Part shown: piece after piece, positions 1 to 4,790 of the stretch
Numbering within the stretch: the first letter of the stretch is position 1
Layout of the letters: each line of letters starts with the position of its first letter
Assembly: GCA_038521775.1 (NCBI GenBank)
Contig: JBCBKN010000315.1
Coordinates: 1-5,755 of the forward strand
From: J013 sp038521775
Lineage (GTDB): Bacteria > Pseudomonadota > Alphaproteobacteria > Rhodobacterales > Rhodobacteraceae
Reading direction: 5' to 3'
Length of the DNA stretch: 5,755 nt
The notes under the pieces: model-generated
Told to the model about the DNA's origin: nothing
The model's database searches: none
The model's input: the letters and a program-made list of their open reading frames with translations, nothing else
Position numbers and translations under genes: made by a program

Positions 1-417
1 AATGCCCCCGCGGCCGGCCTCGGGCGCGACGATCACCCGGTCGACATAGGCAAACCGCCCGCCGCGGGCCTGAAACCAGCGGTAATTCGGGCTGTCATAG
101 GCCGCGTCGGGGCCCAGCGCGATCAGGAACCCGCCCAGGATGGCGCCGCCCGTCGGGCTGTCGGGTGCCTGTGTGGCCAGGCCGTCGGCCGGGCTGTCTG
201 ATGAGCTTTCGGCCGGGCCGTCGGTTGAGCTTTCGGCTGGGCTGTCGGTTTGGCTGTCGGCTGGGGGGTCGATCACCCAGGCCGGGGCGTGGAGGGCCTG
301 GCCCAGCAGGCGCTGCAGCTGATCGGGGCTGAGCGGGCTGGTCTCGGTCTCAAACCGGGCATTGAGGGCAAGCACCGCGTCCATCCAGCCCGGGCTGGTG
401 CGAAGATCGATCAACAT
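1..417 (-). CDS. GNAT-family N-acetyltransferase, partial (C-terminal part beyond left edge)
   Basis: GNAT enzymes move an acetyl group from acetyl-CoA to an amine; the substrate here cannot be told. The 139 codons visible read without a stop from ATG at 417 to the window edge. The start is supported by an AGGAG ribosome site at 425-429, 7 nt upstream. Residues 1-50 form the N-terminal helical part ending in a strand (APAWVID). Residues 92-102 (AILGGFLIALG) form the next strand, followed by AAYDSPNYRWF (106-116) and FAYVDRVIVAPEAGRGGI (122-139). The last segment is strand 4 plus the start of the acetyl-CoA pyrophosphate loop (motif A). The order of motifs resembles the predicted acetyltransferases of COG3818, from memory. 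Odd: residues about 51-90 are a Ser/Pro/Asp/Ala-rich insert with 8-residue repeats, between two strands that are normally joined by a short turn. The gene is divergent from the zinc-ribbon gene. Fold assignment is fairly sure; subfamily less so. Confidence 0.8.
   Translation of the reverse strand, partial: MLIDLRTSPGWMDAVLALNARFETETSPLSPDQLQRLLGQALHAPAWVIDPPADSQTDSPAESSTDGPAESSSDSPADGLATQAPDSPTGGAILGGFLIALGPDAAYDSPNYRWFQARGGRFAYVDRVIVAPEAGRGGI
193..240 (-). repeat. 24-bp tandem repeat inside the GNAT gene (two copies)
   Basis: Bases 193-216 and 217-240 are adjacent 24-bp units that match at 20 of 24 positions. Read on the minus strand they encode PAESSTDG and then PAESSSDS, followed by a partial third unit (PADG). 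The 24-bp period keeps the reading frame, and the mismatches still leave Ser/Asp/Pro codons, so the repeat sits in a translated, presumably disordered loop. Confidence 0.8.
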
Positions 418-439
418 GCGCAGGCTCCTGTCTTTCGGG

Positions 440-503
440 TCGCCCCGGGTCGTGTCGGGGTCGCCCCGGGGTCGCCCCGGGGTCGCGCCGGGGTCTTGTC
501 GGG
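440..503. repeat. 11-bp GC-rich tandem repeat in the GNAT 5' region
   Basis: Six consecutive units of the form TCGNNCCGGGG (10-11 bp) start at 440, 450, 461, 472, 483 and 494. The units at 461 and 472 are identical; the others differ at one to three positions or lack the last G. The array ends about 11 nt upstream (minus-strand sense) of the GNAT ribosome site, so it lies in the GNAT leader or promoter. No coding role is apparent. It may be a slippage-prone simple repeat or a structured G-rich leader. Confidence 0.75.
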
Positions 504-514
504 TCGGCTCGCCT

Positions 515-528
515 GGCGGATATCCGCC
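515..528. promoter_or_regulatory. Perfect 14-bp palindrome, possible operator
   Basis: GGCGGATATCCGCC is a perfect inverted repeat with no spacer. It lies between the divergent GNAT and zinc-ribbon genes, 98 nt from the first start and 112 nt from the second. Symmetric sites of this size commonly bind dimeric regulators, but no regulator gene is adjacent and no second copy was seen in the window. The operator reading is inference. Confidence 0.3.
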
Positions 529-573
529 CGCCGAAGCATGCCAGATTGCAAATCCTGTAATGCATCTCGGGGC

Positions 574-588
574 GCTTGCCGGGCAAGC
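574..588. repeat. Inverted repeat upstream of the zinc-ribbon gene
   Basis: GCTTGCC and GGCAAGC flank a single G, giving a 15-nt inverted repeat (or a 6-bp stem with a 3-nt loop). It lies about 50 nt upstream of the zinc-ribbon start. No T-tract follows on either strand, so it is not a typical terminator. It could be an operator half-site pair or a leader hairpin. Confidence 0.35.
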
Positions 589-639
589 AGCGCGCGGCAC
601 TATCCGCGGCATCGGATCATGAAAACGGGGGCCGTGGCC

Positions 640-1065
640 ATGGAGAACTGCCCGAAATGCGGCATGTTCACCTATGCTTGGGGGACATGCACGAACGACG
701 CCTGCAACCACCCGGCCTTGCGCTCGAACGCCGAGCTGCGCCGCGAACAGGCCGCCACCGCCGCGCGTCGCGCCCAGGAGGCCCGCATCGCACGCGCCCG
801 CGAGGCGGCGCAGCGCCAGCCGTCAAAGCCCAAACCCCGGGCCAGCCTGGGCGAGATCCTGGAAGGGATCGGCATTCTGGCGCTGACCATAGGCGGCGGC
901 GCGGCGGGGTGTTCGGCCCGGCCGGATGCGCCGGAGGGGCTGCTGGTCGGGGCAGGTATCGGCCTGGCGCTGGGTCTGGCGACGCGGCGGCTGCTTCGCT
1001 ATGTGGTCGCGGGTGCCGCGCTGCTGGCGGTGCTGGCCGCCATCGGTGCCATGCAAGGCAGCTGA
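640..1065 (+). CDS. Small zinc-ribbon membrane protein, unknown function
   Basis: A 141-residue protein that I do not recognise as a named family. It opens with four cysteines in a zinc-ribbon pattern, Cys4-X2-Cys7 and Cys17-X4-Cys22, which would bind one Zn ion. Residues 30-68 are Ala/Arg/Gln-rich and strongly basic, probably a helix, ending in a Pro/Lys stretch (PSKPKPR). The rest is hydrophobic: likely membrane segments at about 73-91, 100-114 and 119-138, the last two separated by only a few residues including Arg116, Arg117 and Arg120. This suggests a cytosolic zinc ribbon tethered to the inner membrane. The start is uncertain. ATG at 640 puts CPKC at the N-terminus, as usual for zinc ribbons, with a weak GGGGG at 627-631. 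An in-frame ATG at 619 would add MKTGAVA. It has no clear operon partner: 176 nt separate it from the oxidoreductase gene. Confidence 0.7.
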   Translation: MENCPKCGMFTYAWGTCTNDACNHPALRSNAELRREQAATAARRAQEARIARAREAAQRQPSKPKPRASLGEILEGIGILALTIGGGAAGCSARPDAPEGLLVGAGIGLALGLATRRLLRYVVAGAALLAVLAAIGAMQGS

Positions 1066-1241
1066 CGCCGCGGCTGCCTGCGCGGCTTTCCACCGCCGGC
1101 CAGGGCGTGCGGTTTGGCGGCTGCATGGACCGCGCGGGGGTGCTAGGGTCAGCCGCGCGCGCCGGCGGCGGGTCAGCGTGGTGCGCGTGTCGGCCCTGGC
1201 CTCGCGCTCTCGACCCGGATCCGACGAAAAAGGCCTGCCCG
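1066..1241 (+). promoter_or_regulatory. Intergenic spacer ahead of the oxidoreductase gene
   Basis: This 176-nt GC-rich gap between two same-strand genes holds no credible gene. A TGCTAGGGT sequence at 1141-1149 resembles an extended -10 element, but I see no -35 box at a normal distance (TTGGCG at 1114-1119 is 24 nt away). An AAGG at 1230-1233 serves as the likely ribosome site for the next gene, 8 nt before its ATG. The promoter suggestion is weak. Confidence 0.25.
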
Positions 1242-2519
1242 ATGGACGACGCCCCTGCATCTGAGACCCCGGCACCCGAGACCAATCCTCCGGGCCAACA
1301 ATTGAACCAAGCGCTCAGCCAGACCCTCACCCTGCCCTGCGGCACCGTTTTGAAAAACCGCATCGCCAAGGCGGCGATGTCGGACAGTCTGGGCGATGGC
1401 CGCGGCAACCCCACCGAGGCGCAGCGGCGGCTTTACGCGCGCTGGGCCGAGGGCGGGCTGGCCCTGTCGATCCTGGGCGAGGTGCAGGGCGATCCGCGCT
1501 GTGCCGAAAAGCCCGGCAATCTGGTGCTGCGGGCGGATGCCGATCTGGCCGCGTTTCGGGCCCTGGCCGCGGCCGGCGCGCGCAATGGCGCGCAGCTCTG
1601 GCTGCAGCTGGGCCATGCCGGGGCGATGACGCATGCGCCCATCGGCACGCCCAAGGGGCCCAGCGCGCTCGACCTGCCGGGGCTCACCTGCGCCGCGCTG
1701 AGCCTGGCCGAGATCGCGGCCCTGCCCGAGGGCTTTGCCCGCACCGCGCGTCTGGCCCGCGAACTGGGCTTTGGCGGCGTGCAGATCCACGCCGCGCATG
1801 GCTTTTTGCTCAGCCAGTTCCTCTCGCCCCTCTTCAACCTCCGCGGCGATGGCTATGGCGGGCCGCTTGCCAATCGCATGCGGATCCTGGACGAGGTGGT
1901 CGCGGCGGTGCGCGATGCGGTCGGGCCGGCCTTTCCCGTGGGGCTCAAGATCAATGCCACCGATCAGCTTGAGGGCGGCTTTGCCGAGGCGGAGGCGCTG
2001 GCCGTGCTGACGGCGCTCGCCCCGGCCGGGCTCGATCTCATCGATATCAGCGGCGGGACCTATTTTCCCGGCGCGCGGTCGGCCTCGGACCGGGCCGGAA
2101 CCGGGCCCTATTTCCAGGAGTTCGCGCGGCGCGCCCGGGCGGTGACCGATGTGCCGCTGATGCTGACCGGCGGGGTCAAGACCCGCGCCCAGGCCGCCGC
2201 CGTGCTGGCCCAGGGTGATGCCGACATGATCGGTCTGGCCCGGGCGCTGGTGCTCGACCCAGCCCTGCCGACGCGCTGGGCCGCCCCCTCCACCCAAGCC
2301 GCGGGTGCCGCGCCCGCAGATCCCGCCTTTCCGCGGTTTTCGAACCCGCCCGAGGGGGCAGTGACGGCCTGGTACACCCTGCGGCTGACCGAGCTCGGTG
2401 AGGATCGCGCGTCCGAGCTTCAGCCGGGCCCCGAGATCGATCCGCGGGATGCCCTGGCCGCCTATGATGCGCGCGATGCGGAGCGCACGCCGCTCTGGAA
2501 CGCGCGGTTCTTCGGCTGA
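1242..2519 (+). CDS. NADH:flavin oxidoreductase, Old Yellow Enzyme family
   Basis: A 425-residue TIM-barrel flavoenzyme expected to bind FMN and reduce an activated C=C bond or similar acceptor with NAD(P)H; the true substrate is unknown. The barrel begins near residue 21, after a Pro/Glu/Thr-rich tail. Visible family motifs are KNRIAKAAMSD (38-48), QLWLQLGHAGAM (118-129), QIHAAHGFLLSQFLSP (181-196), the N-R-G-D-GYGG segment (199-207), Lys236 in GLKIN, LTGGV (308-312) and MIGLARALVLDP (329-340). The last two are the FMN phosphate-binding ends of the late strands. His183 and His186 are the substrate-anion-binding pair. The position of the OYE catalytic Tyr, two residues after His186, is Phe188. 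There is no Cys-rich 4Fe-4S or second flavin domain, so it is the short OYE-like form and not the full 2,4-dienoyl-CoA reductase. It stands alone on its strand and converges with glnA. Family is sure; substrate is not. Confidence 0.92.
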   Translation: MDDAPASETPAPETNPPGQQLNQALSQTLTLPCGTVLKNRIAKAAMSDSLGDGRGNPTEAQRRLYARWAEGGLALSILGEVQGDPRCAEKPGNLVLRADADLAAFRALAAAGARNGAQLWLQLGHAGAMTHAPIGTPKGPSALDLPGLTCAALSLAEIAALPEGFARTARLARELGFGGVQIHAAHGFLLSQFLSPLFNLRGDGYGGPLANRMRILDEVVAAVRDAVGPAFPVGLKINATDQLEGGFAEAEALAVLTALAPAGLDLIDISGGTYFPGARSASDRAGTGPYFQEFARRARAVTDVPLMLTGGVKTRAQAAAVLAQGDADMIGLARALVLDPALPTRWAAPSTQAAGAAPADPAFPRFSNPPEGAVTAWYTLRLTELGEDRASELQPGPEIDPRDALAAYDARDAERTPLWNARFFG

Positions 2520-2582
2520 CCGGCACCCGGCCGCCGCCAACACGCGCAAGCGCAACCCCGGCCCCAAGGGGCACGACCGCGC

Positions 2583-2614
2583 CTTCTTCTTGGTAAAAAT
2601 ACTCCCGCCGGAGG
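2583..2614 (-). repeat. Candidate dispersed Rhodobacteraceae intergenic element
   Basis: Read on the minus strand this is CCTCC-GGCG-GGAG followed by TATTTTTACC and AAGAAGAAG. The first part forms a 4-bp stem, CTCC/GGAG (2602-2605 with 2610-2613), around a CGCC loop. I recall near-identical GGGAGTATTTTT-A/G-rich strings downstream of many genes in Rhodobacter-type genomes; this is memory, not a search. A short GCCCC-AA-GGGGC symmetric string lies just outside at 2561-2572. The element is in the gap between convergent genes. It could be a terminator-like or repetitive extragenic element. Confidence 0.45.
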
Positions 2615-2668
2615 CGTCCACCGCTGCCACGGGCGCCCCCACCCGGCAGGGGCACCCCACCGGGCATA

Positions 2669-2692
2669 GGCAGGCCTCCCATACGGCCTGCC
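2669..2692. repeat. Hairpin in the convergent gap, 8-bp stem
   Basis: GGCAGGCC (2669-2676) and GGCCTGCC (2685-2692) pair perfectly around an 8-nt loop. The structure forms in RNA from either strand. It lies 150 nt past the oxidoreductase stop and 78 nt past the glnA stop. No T-tract follows on either strand, so it is at best a Rho-aided or 3'-stabilising hairpin. It might mark the 3' end of the oxidoreductase transcript. Confidence 0.4.
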
Positions 2693-2713
2693 AGATCGCC
2701 ATCCGCCCAACGG

Positions 2714-2739
2714 AAAAGGGCGGGCCCCCCGGCCCGCCC
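2714..2739 (-). terminator. Intrinsic terminator of the glnB-glnA operon
   Basis: On the minus strand a perfect 9-bp G/C stem (2731-2739 with 2718-2726, arms GGGCGGGCC and GGCCCGCCC) closes a 4-nt loop. It is followed directly by TTTT (2717-2714). The hairpin starts about 30 nt after the glnA stop codon, the expected place for a Rho-independent terminator. The T-tract is short, as is common in GC-rich genomes. On the plus strand the stem is followed by CGAACG, so it should act mainly for glnA. Confidence 0.8.
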
Positions 2740-2769
2740 CGAACGTTTACGCAGTGCTCCCCAGGAAAG

Positions 2770-4179
2770 TCAGCAGGAGTAATACATCGCATATTCGACC
2801 GGATGCGGCGTGTGCTCGAACCGGTAGATCTCTTCCCATTTCAGCTCCATGTAGCCTTCCAGCTGGCTGCTTGTGAAGACATTTCCGGCCAGCAGGAATT
2901 CATGATCGGCCTCCAGCGCCGCCATCGCCTCGCGCAGGCTGCCGCAGACGGTGGGGATCTCGGCCAGCTCTTCGGGCGGCAGATCGTAAAGATCCTTGTC
3001 CGAGGGCTCGCCCGGGTCGATCTTGTTGAGGATCCCGTCAATGCCCGCCATCATCAGCGCCGAGAAGGCCAGATAGGGGTTGCAGGAGGGATCGGGGAAG
3101 CGCGCCTCGACCCGCTTGGCCTTGGGGCTCTCGGTCCACGGAATGCGGAAGCTGGCCGAGCGGTTGCGGGCCGAATAGGCCAGCAGCACCGGCGCCTCAA
3201 AGCCCGGGATCAGCCGCTTATAGCTGTTGGTCGCGGGGTTGGTGAAGGCGTTCAGCGCCTTGGCATGCTTGAGCACCCCGCCGATATACCAAAGCGCCTC
3301 CTGGCTCAGATCGGCATATTTGTCGCCGGCAAAAAGCGGCTTGCCATCCTTCCAGATCGACTGGTTGACATGCATCCCCGTGCCATTGTCGCCGGCAATC
3401 GGCTTGGGCATGAAGGTCGCGGTCTTGCCATAGGCATGCGCCACCTGGTGGATGACATATTTGTATTTCTGCAGATTGTCGGCCTGGTCGACCAGGGTCG
3501 AGAAGATCAGCCCCAGCTCATGCTGGCTCGCCGCCACCTCATGGTGGTGCTTGTCGACCTTCATGCCCATGCGCTTCATTGTCGAGAGCATTTCCGAGCG
3601 CATGTCCTGGGCCGCATCGACGGGCGGGACCGGGAAATACCCGCCCTTCACGCCGGGGCGGTGGCCCATATTGCCGGCCTCAAACTCGGTGTCGGAGTTC
3701 CAGGGGCTGTCGGCGGCATCGACCTCGTAGCTGACCTTGTGCATCTCGGTGGAGAACTTCACATGGTCAAAGACGAAGAACTCGGCCTCGGGGCCCCAAT
3801 AGCTGATCTCGCCCACGCCCGAGGATTTCAGGAATGCCTCGGCCTTGACCGCGGTGCCGCGGGGGCAGCGGTCATAGGCCTCGTTGGTGTCGGGCTCCAG
3901 CACGTTGCAATGCACGCAGAGGGTCTTTTCGGCAAAGAACGGGTCGAGATAGGCCGAACTGGCATCAGGCATCAGCTTCATGTCGGACTGGTCGATCGCC
4001 TTCCAGCCGGCAATCGAGGAGCCGTCGAACATCCAGCCCTCTTCCATGAAATCTTCATCGACGATATCGGCCAGCGCGGTGACATGCTGCAGCTTGCCGC
4101 GCGGATCGGTGAAGCGCAGGTCGACATATTCGACCTCCTCGGACTTCATCATCTCCAGCATCTTTGCCGTGTCGCTCAT
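2770..4179 (-). CDS. glnA: Glutamine synthetase type I
   Basis: GlnA makes glutamine from glutamate, ammonium and ATP, and is the main ammonium-assimilating enzyme (cytosolic dodecamer). The 469-residue length is typical for bacterial GSI. The beta-grasp N-terminal domain (to about 100) contains FDGSS (51-55), followed by the catalytic barrel. Metal and substrate motifs include EAEFFVF (131-137), HHHEVAASQHE (211-221, ligands Glu214 and Glu221), KPIAGDNGTGMH (259-270, His270), Arg340 in NRSASFRIP, and EARFPDPSCNPYL (358-370). Tyr398 in DLYDLPPEE is the adenylylation site, so this is the GSI-beta type switched by the GlnE adenylyltransferase under PII control. ATG at 4179 is chosen because MSDTAKMLEMM matches the family N-terminus; AAGGGG at 4190-4195 lies 10 nt upstream. 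The frame stays open upstream to ATG 4326, but that extension overlaps glnB and is not family sequence. It follows glnB by 70 nt, presumably in one operon. No damage seen. Confidence 0.98.
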   Translation of the reverse strand: MSDTAKMLEMMKSEEVEYVDLRFTDPRGKLQHVTALADIVDEDFMEEGWMFDGSSIAGWKAIDQSDMKLMPDASSAYLDPFFAEKTLCVHCNVLEPDTNEAYDRCPRGTAVKAEAFLKSSGVGEISYWGPEAEFFVFDHVKFSTEMHKVSYEVDAADSPWNSDTEFEAGNMGHRPGVKGGYFPVPPVDAAQDMRSEMLSTMKRMGMKVDKHHHEVAASQHELGLIFSTLVDQADNLQKYKYVIHQVAHAYGKTATFMPKPIAGDNGTGMHVNQSIWKDGKPLFAGDKYADLSQEALWYIGGVLKHAKALNAFTNPATNSYKRLIPGFEAPVLLAYSARNRSASFRIPWTESPKAKRVEARFPDPSCNPYLAFSALMMAGIDGILNKIDPGEPSDKDLYDLPPEELAEIPTVCGSLREAMAALEADHEFLLAGNVFTSSQLEGYMELKWEEIYRFEHTPHPVEYAMYYSC

Positions 4180-4218
4180 TCTCTCAGATCCCCTTGTTCC
4201 ATGTTCCGTGACGCGCAG

Positions 4219-4241
4219 CGGTCGGCCCTGACGGTCGGCCC
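4219..4241. repeat. 10-bp direct repeat between glnB and glnA
   Basis: CGGTCGGCCC occurs at 4219-4228 and again at 4232-4241, a period of 13 bp. It fills much of the 70-nt glnB-glnA gap. Outer bases 4212-4216 (CGCGC) and 4243-4247 (GCGCG) can also pair, so the spacer RNA could fold around the repeat. It could be a tandem binding site, a processing or attenuation structure that sets the glnB/glnA ratio, or chance in GC-rich sequence. Confidence 0.4.
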
Positions 4242-4249
4242 GGCGCGGA

Positions 4250-4588
4250 TCAGAGCGCGTCGCCGCCTTCCTCGCCGGTGCGGATGCGGATGGCCTGTTC
4301 GACCGTCGAGACGAAGATCTTGCCATCGCCGATCTTGCCGGTGCGGGCGGCCGAGACGATGGCCTCTACCGCGGCCTCGACCTGGTTGTCGTCAAGCACC
4401 ACTTCGATCTTCACCTTGGGCAGGAAATCCACCACATATTCCGCGCCGCGATACAGCTCCGTATGTCCTTTCTGGCGGCCGAACCCCTTGGCCTCGACCA
4501 CGCTGAGCCCCTGAAGTCCCACCTCCTGCAGCGCCTCCTTCACCTCGTCGAGCTTGAAGGGCTTGATGATGGCTTCAATCTTTTTCAT
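4250..4588 (-). CDS. glnB: Nitrogen regulatory protein PII
   Basis: PII is a trimeric cytosolic signal protein that binds ATP/ADP and 2-oxoglutarate. It is uridylylated by GlnD under nitrogen limitation and acts on GlnE (glutamine synthetase adenylylation) and NtrB. The product is 112 residues, the standard length. It starts MKKIEAIIKPFKLDEVKEAL. The T-loop around 37-55 carries Tyr51 (in TELYRGAEY), the uridylylation site. The B-loop is TGKIGDGKI (83-91), and the C-terminal RIRTGEEG (101-108) contacts nucleotide. The ATG at 4588 has a strong GAGGGAG ribosome site at 4596-4602, 7 nt away. A longer frame upstream reaches 5392 but has no PII-like sequence. I call it GlnB and not GlnK because it sits directly upstream of glnA instead of beside amtB. 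Expression is probably under NtrC, as in Rhodobacter capsulatus, from the divergent region with nnr. Confidence 0.98.
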   Translation of the reverse strand: MKKIEAIIKPFKLDEVKEALQEVGLQGLSVVEAKGFGRQKGHTELYRGAEYVVDFLPKVKIEVVLDDNQVEAAVEAIVSAARTGKIGDGKIFVSTVEQAIRIRTGEEGGDAL

Positions 4589-4606
4589 TCGGGCGCTCCC
4601 TCGTTG

Positions 4607-4618
4607 TTTGGTGCCAAA
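4607..4618. promoter_or_regulatory. Short inverted repeat just upstream of the glnB ribosome site
   Basis: TTTGG (4607-4611) and CCAAA (4614-4618) flank TG, a 12-nt symmetric site that begins 5 nt upstream of the glnB Shine-Dalgarno sequence. It could be a protein-binding site close to the transcription start or a small leader hairpin. On the minus strand it includes TGGCAC, the first half of a sigma-54 box, but no TTGC follows at the right distance. Confidence 0.3.
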
Positions 4619-4736
4619 ACCGGATCCTGCGCCATGGTGGCGCCGGAGGCACGGGGTCCGCAAATCACTTCGCCCGCGGCGGTTCAAACGGTTAAGGTTT
4701 TCTGACCGGCGGGCAGGCCGCGTTTCGGTCGAATTC

Positions 4737-4772
4737 GCCCAAATTTTGGGCAGTCTGTATGCGGCTTGGGCA
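4737..4772. promoter_or_regulatory. Candidate NtrC-type tandem site between nnr and glnB
   Basis: Bases 4737-4751 form a perfect inverted repeat, GCCCAAA-T-TTTGGGC. The string TTGGGCA at its right side (4746-4752) recurs at 4766-4772, exactly 20 bp away and therefore on the same DNA face. In Rhodobacter capsulatus the glnB promoter is known to be activated by NtrC bound to tandem upstream sites without sigma-54. This site lies about 150 bp upstream of the glnB start, which fits such a role, and only about 20-50 bp upstream of nnr. I cannot confirm that the bases match the NtrC consensus, so the regulator's identity is inference. Confidence 0.45.
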
Positions 4773-4790
4773 AACTGTGAAGGATTTCCG

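Noticed and set aside
140..322. 60-codon plus-strand frame with LSAGLS-type repeats
   Set aside because: It is the opposite-strand reading of the GNAT repeat insert. The minus-strand frame has GNAT motifs on both sides and a good ribosome site.
576..1241. In-frame upstream extension of the oxidoreductase to position 576
   Set aside because: The extension reads the zinc-ribbon gene in another frame and shows Arg/Gly/Ala-rich shadow composition. The ATG at 1242 has a suitable AAGG and lies shortly before the conserved barrel start.
1173..2792. Open frame of 539 codons on the minus strand opposite the oxidoreductase
   Set aside because: It lies antisense to a clearly conserved enzyme, has no recognisable domain, and overruns the glnA terminator and stop. 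Long antisense frames are expected in GC-rich DNA with strong third-position GC bias.
2398..4506. Open frame of 702 codons on the plus strand opposite glnA and part of glnB
   Set aside because: It covers two highly conserved minus-strand genes. Its sequence is the reverse-strand shadow of their codons (His/Gly/Leu-rich) with no family motif and no ribosome site.
4601..4616. Sigma-54 promoter for glnB based on TGGCAC on the minus strand
   Set aside because: The -12 GC element is missing: the five bases after TGGCAC are followed by AACG instead of TTGC. The Rhodobacter capsulatus glnB promoter is also known not to need sigma-54.
4659..4687. Sigma-70 promoter for glnB with TTGAAC as -35 on the minus strand
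   Set aside because: The -35-like box is acceptable, but at 17 nt the -10 position reads TTTGCG, far from TATAAT. Too weak to list as a feature.
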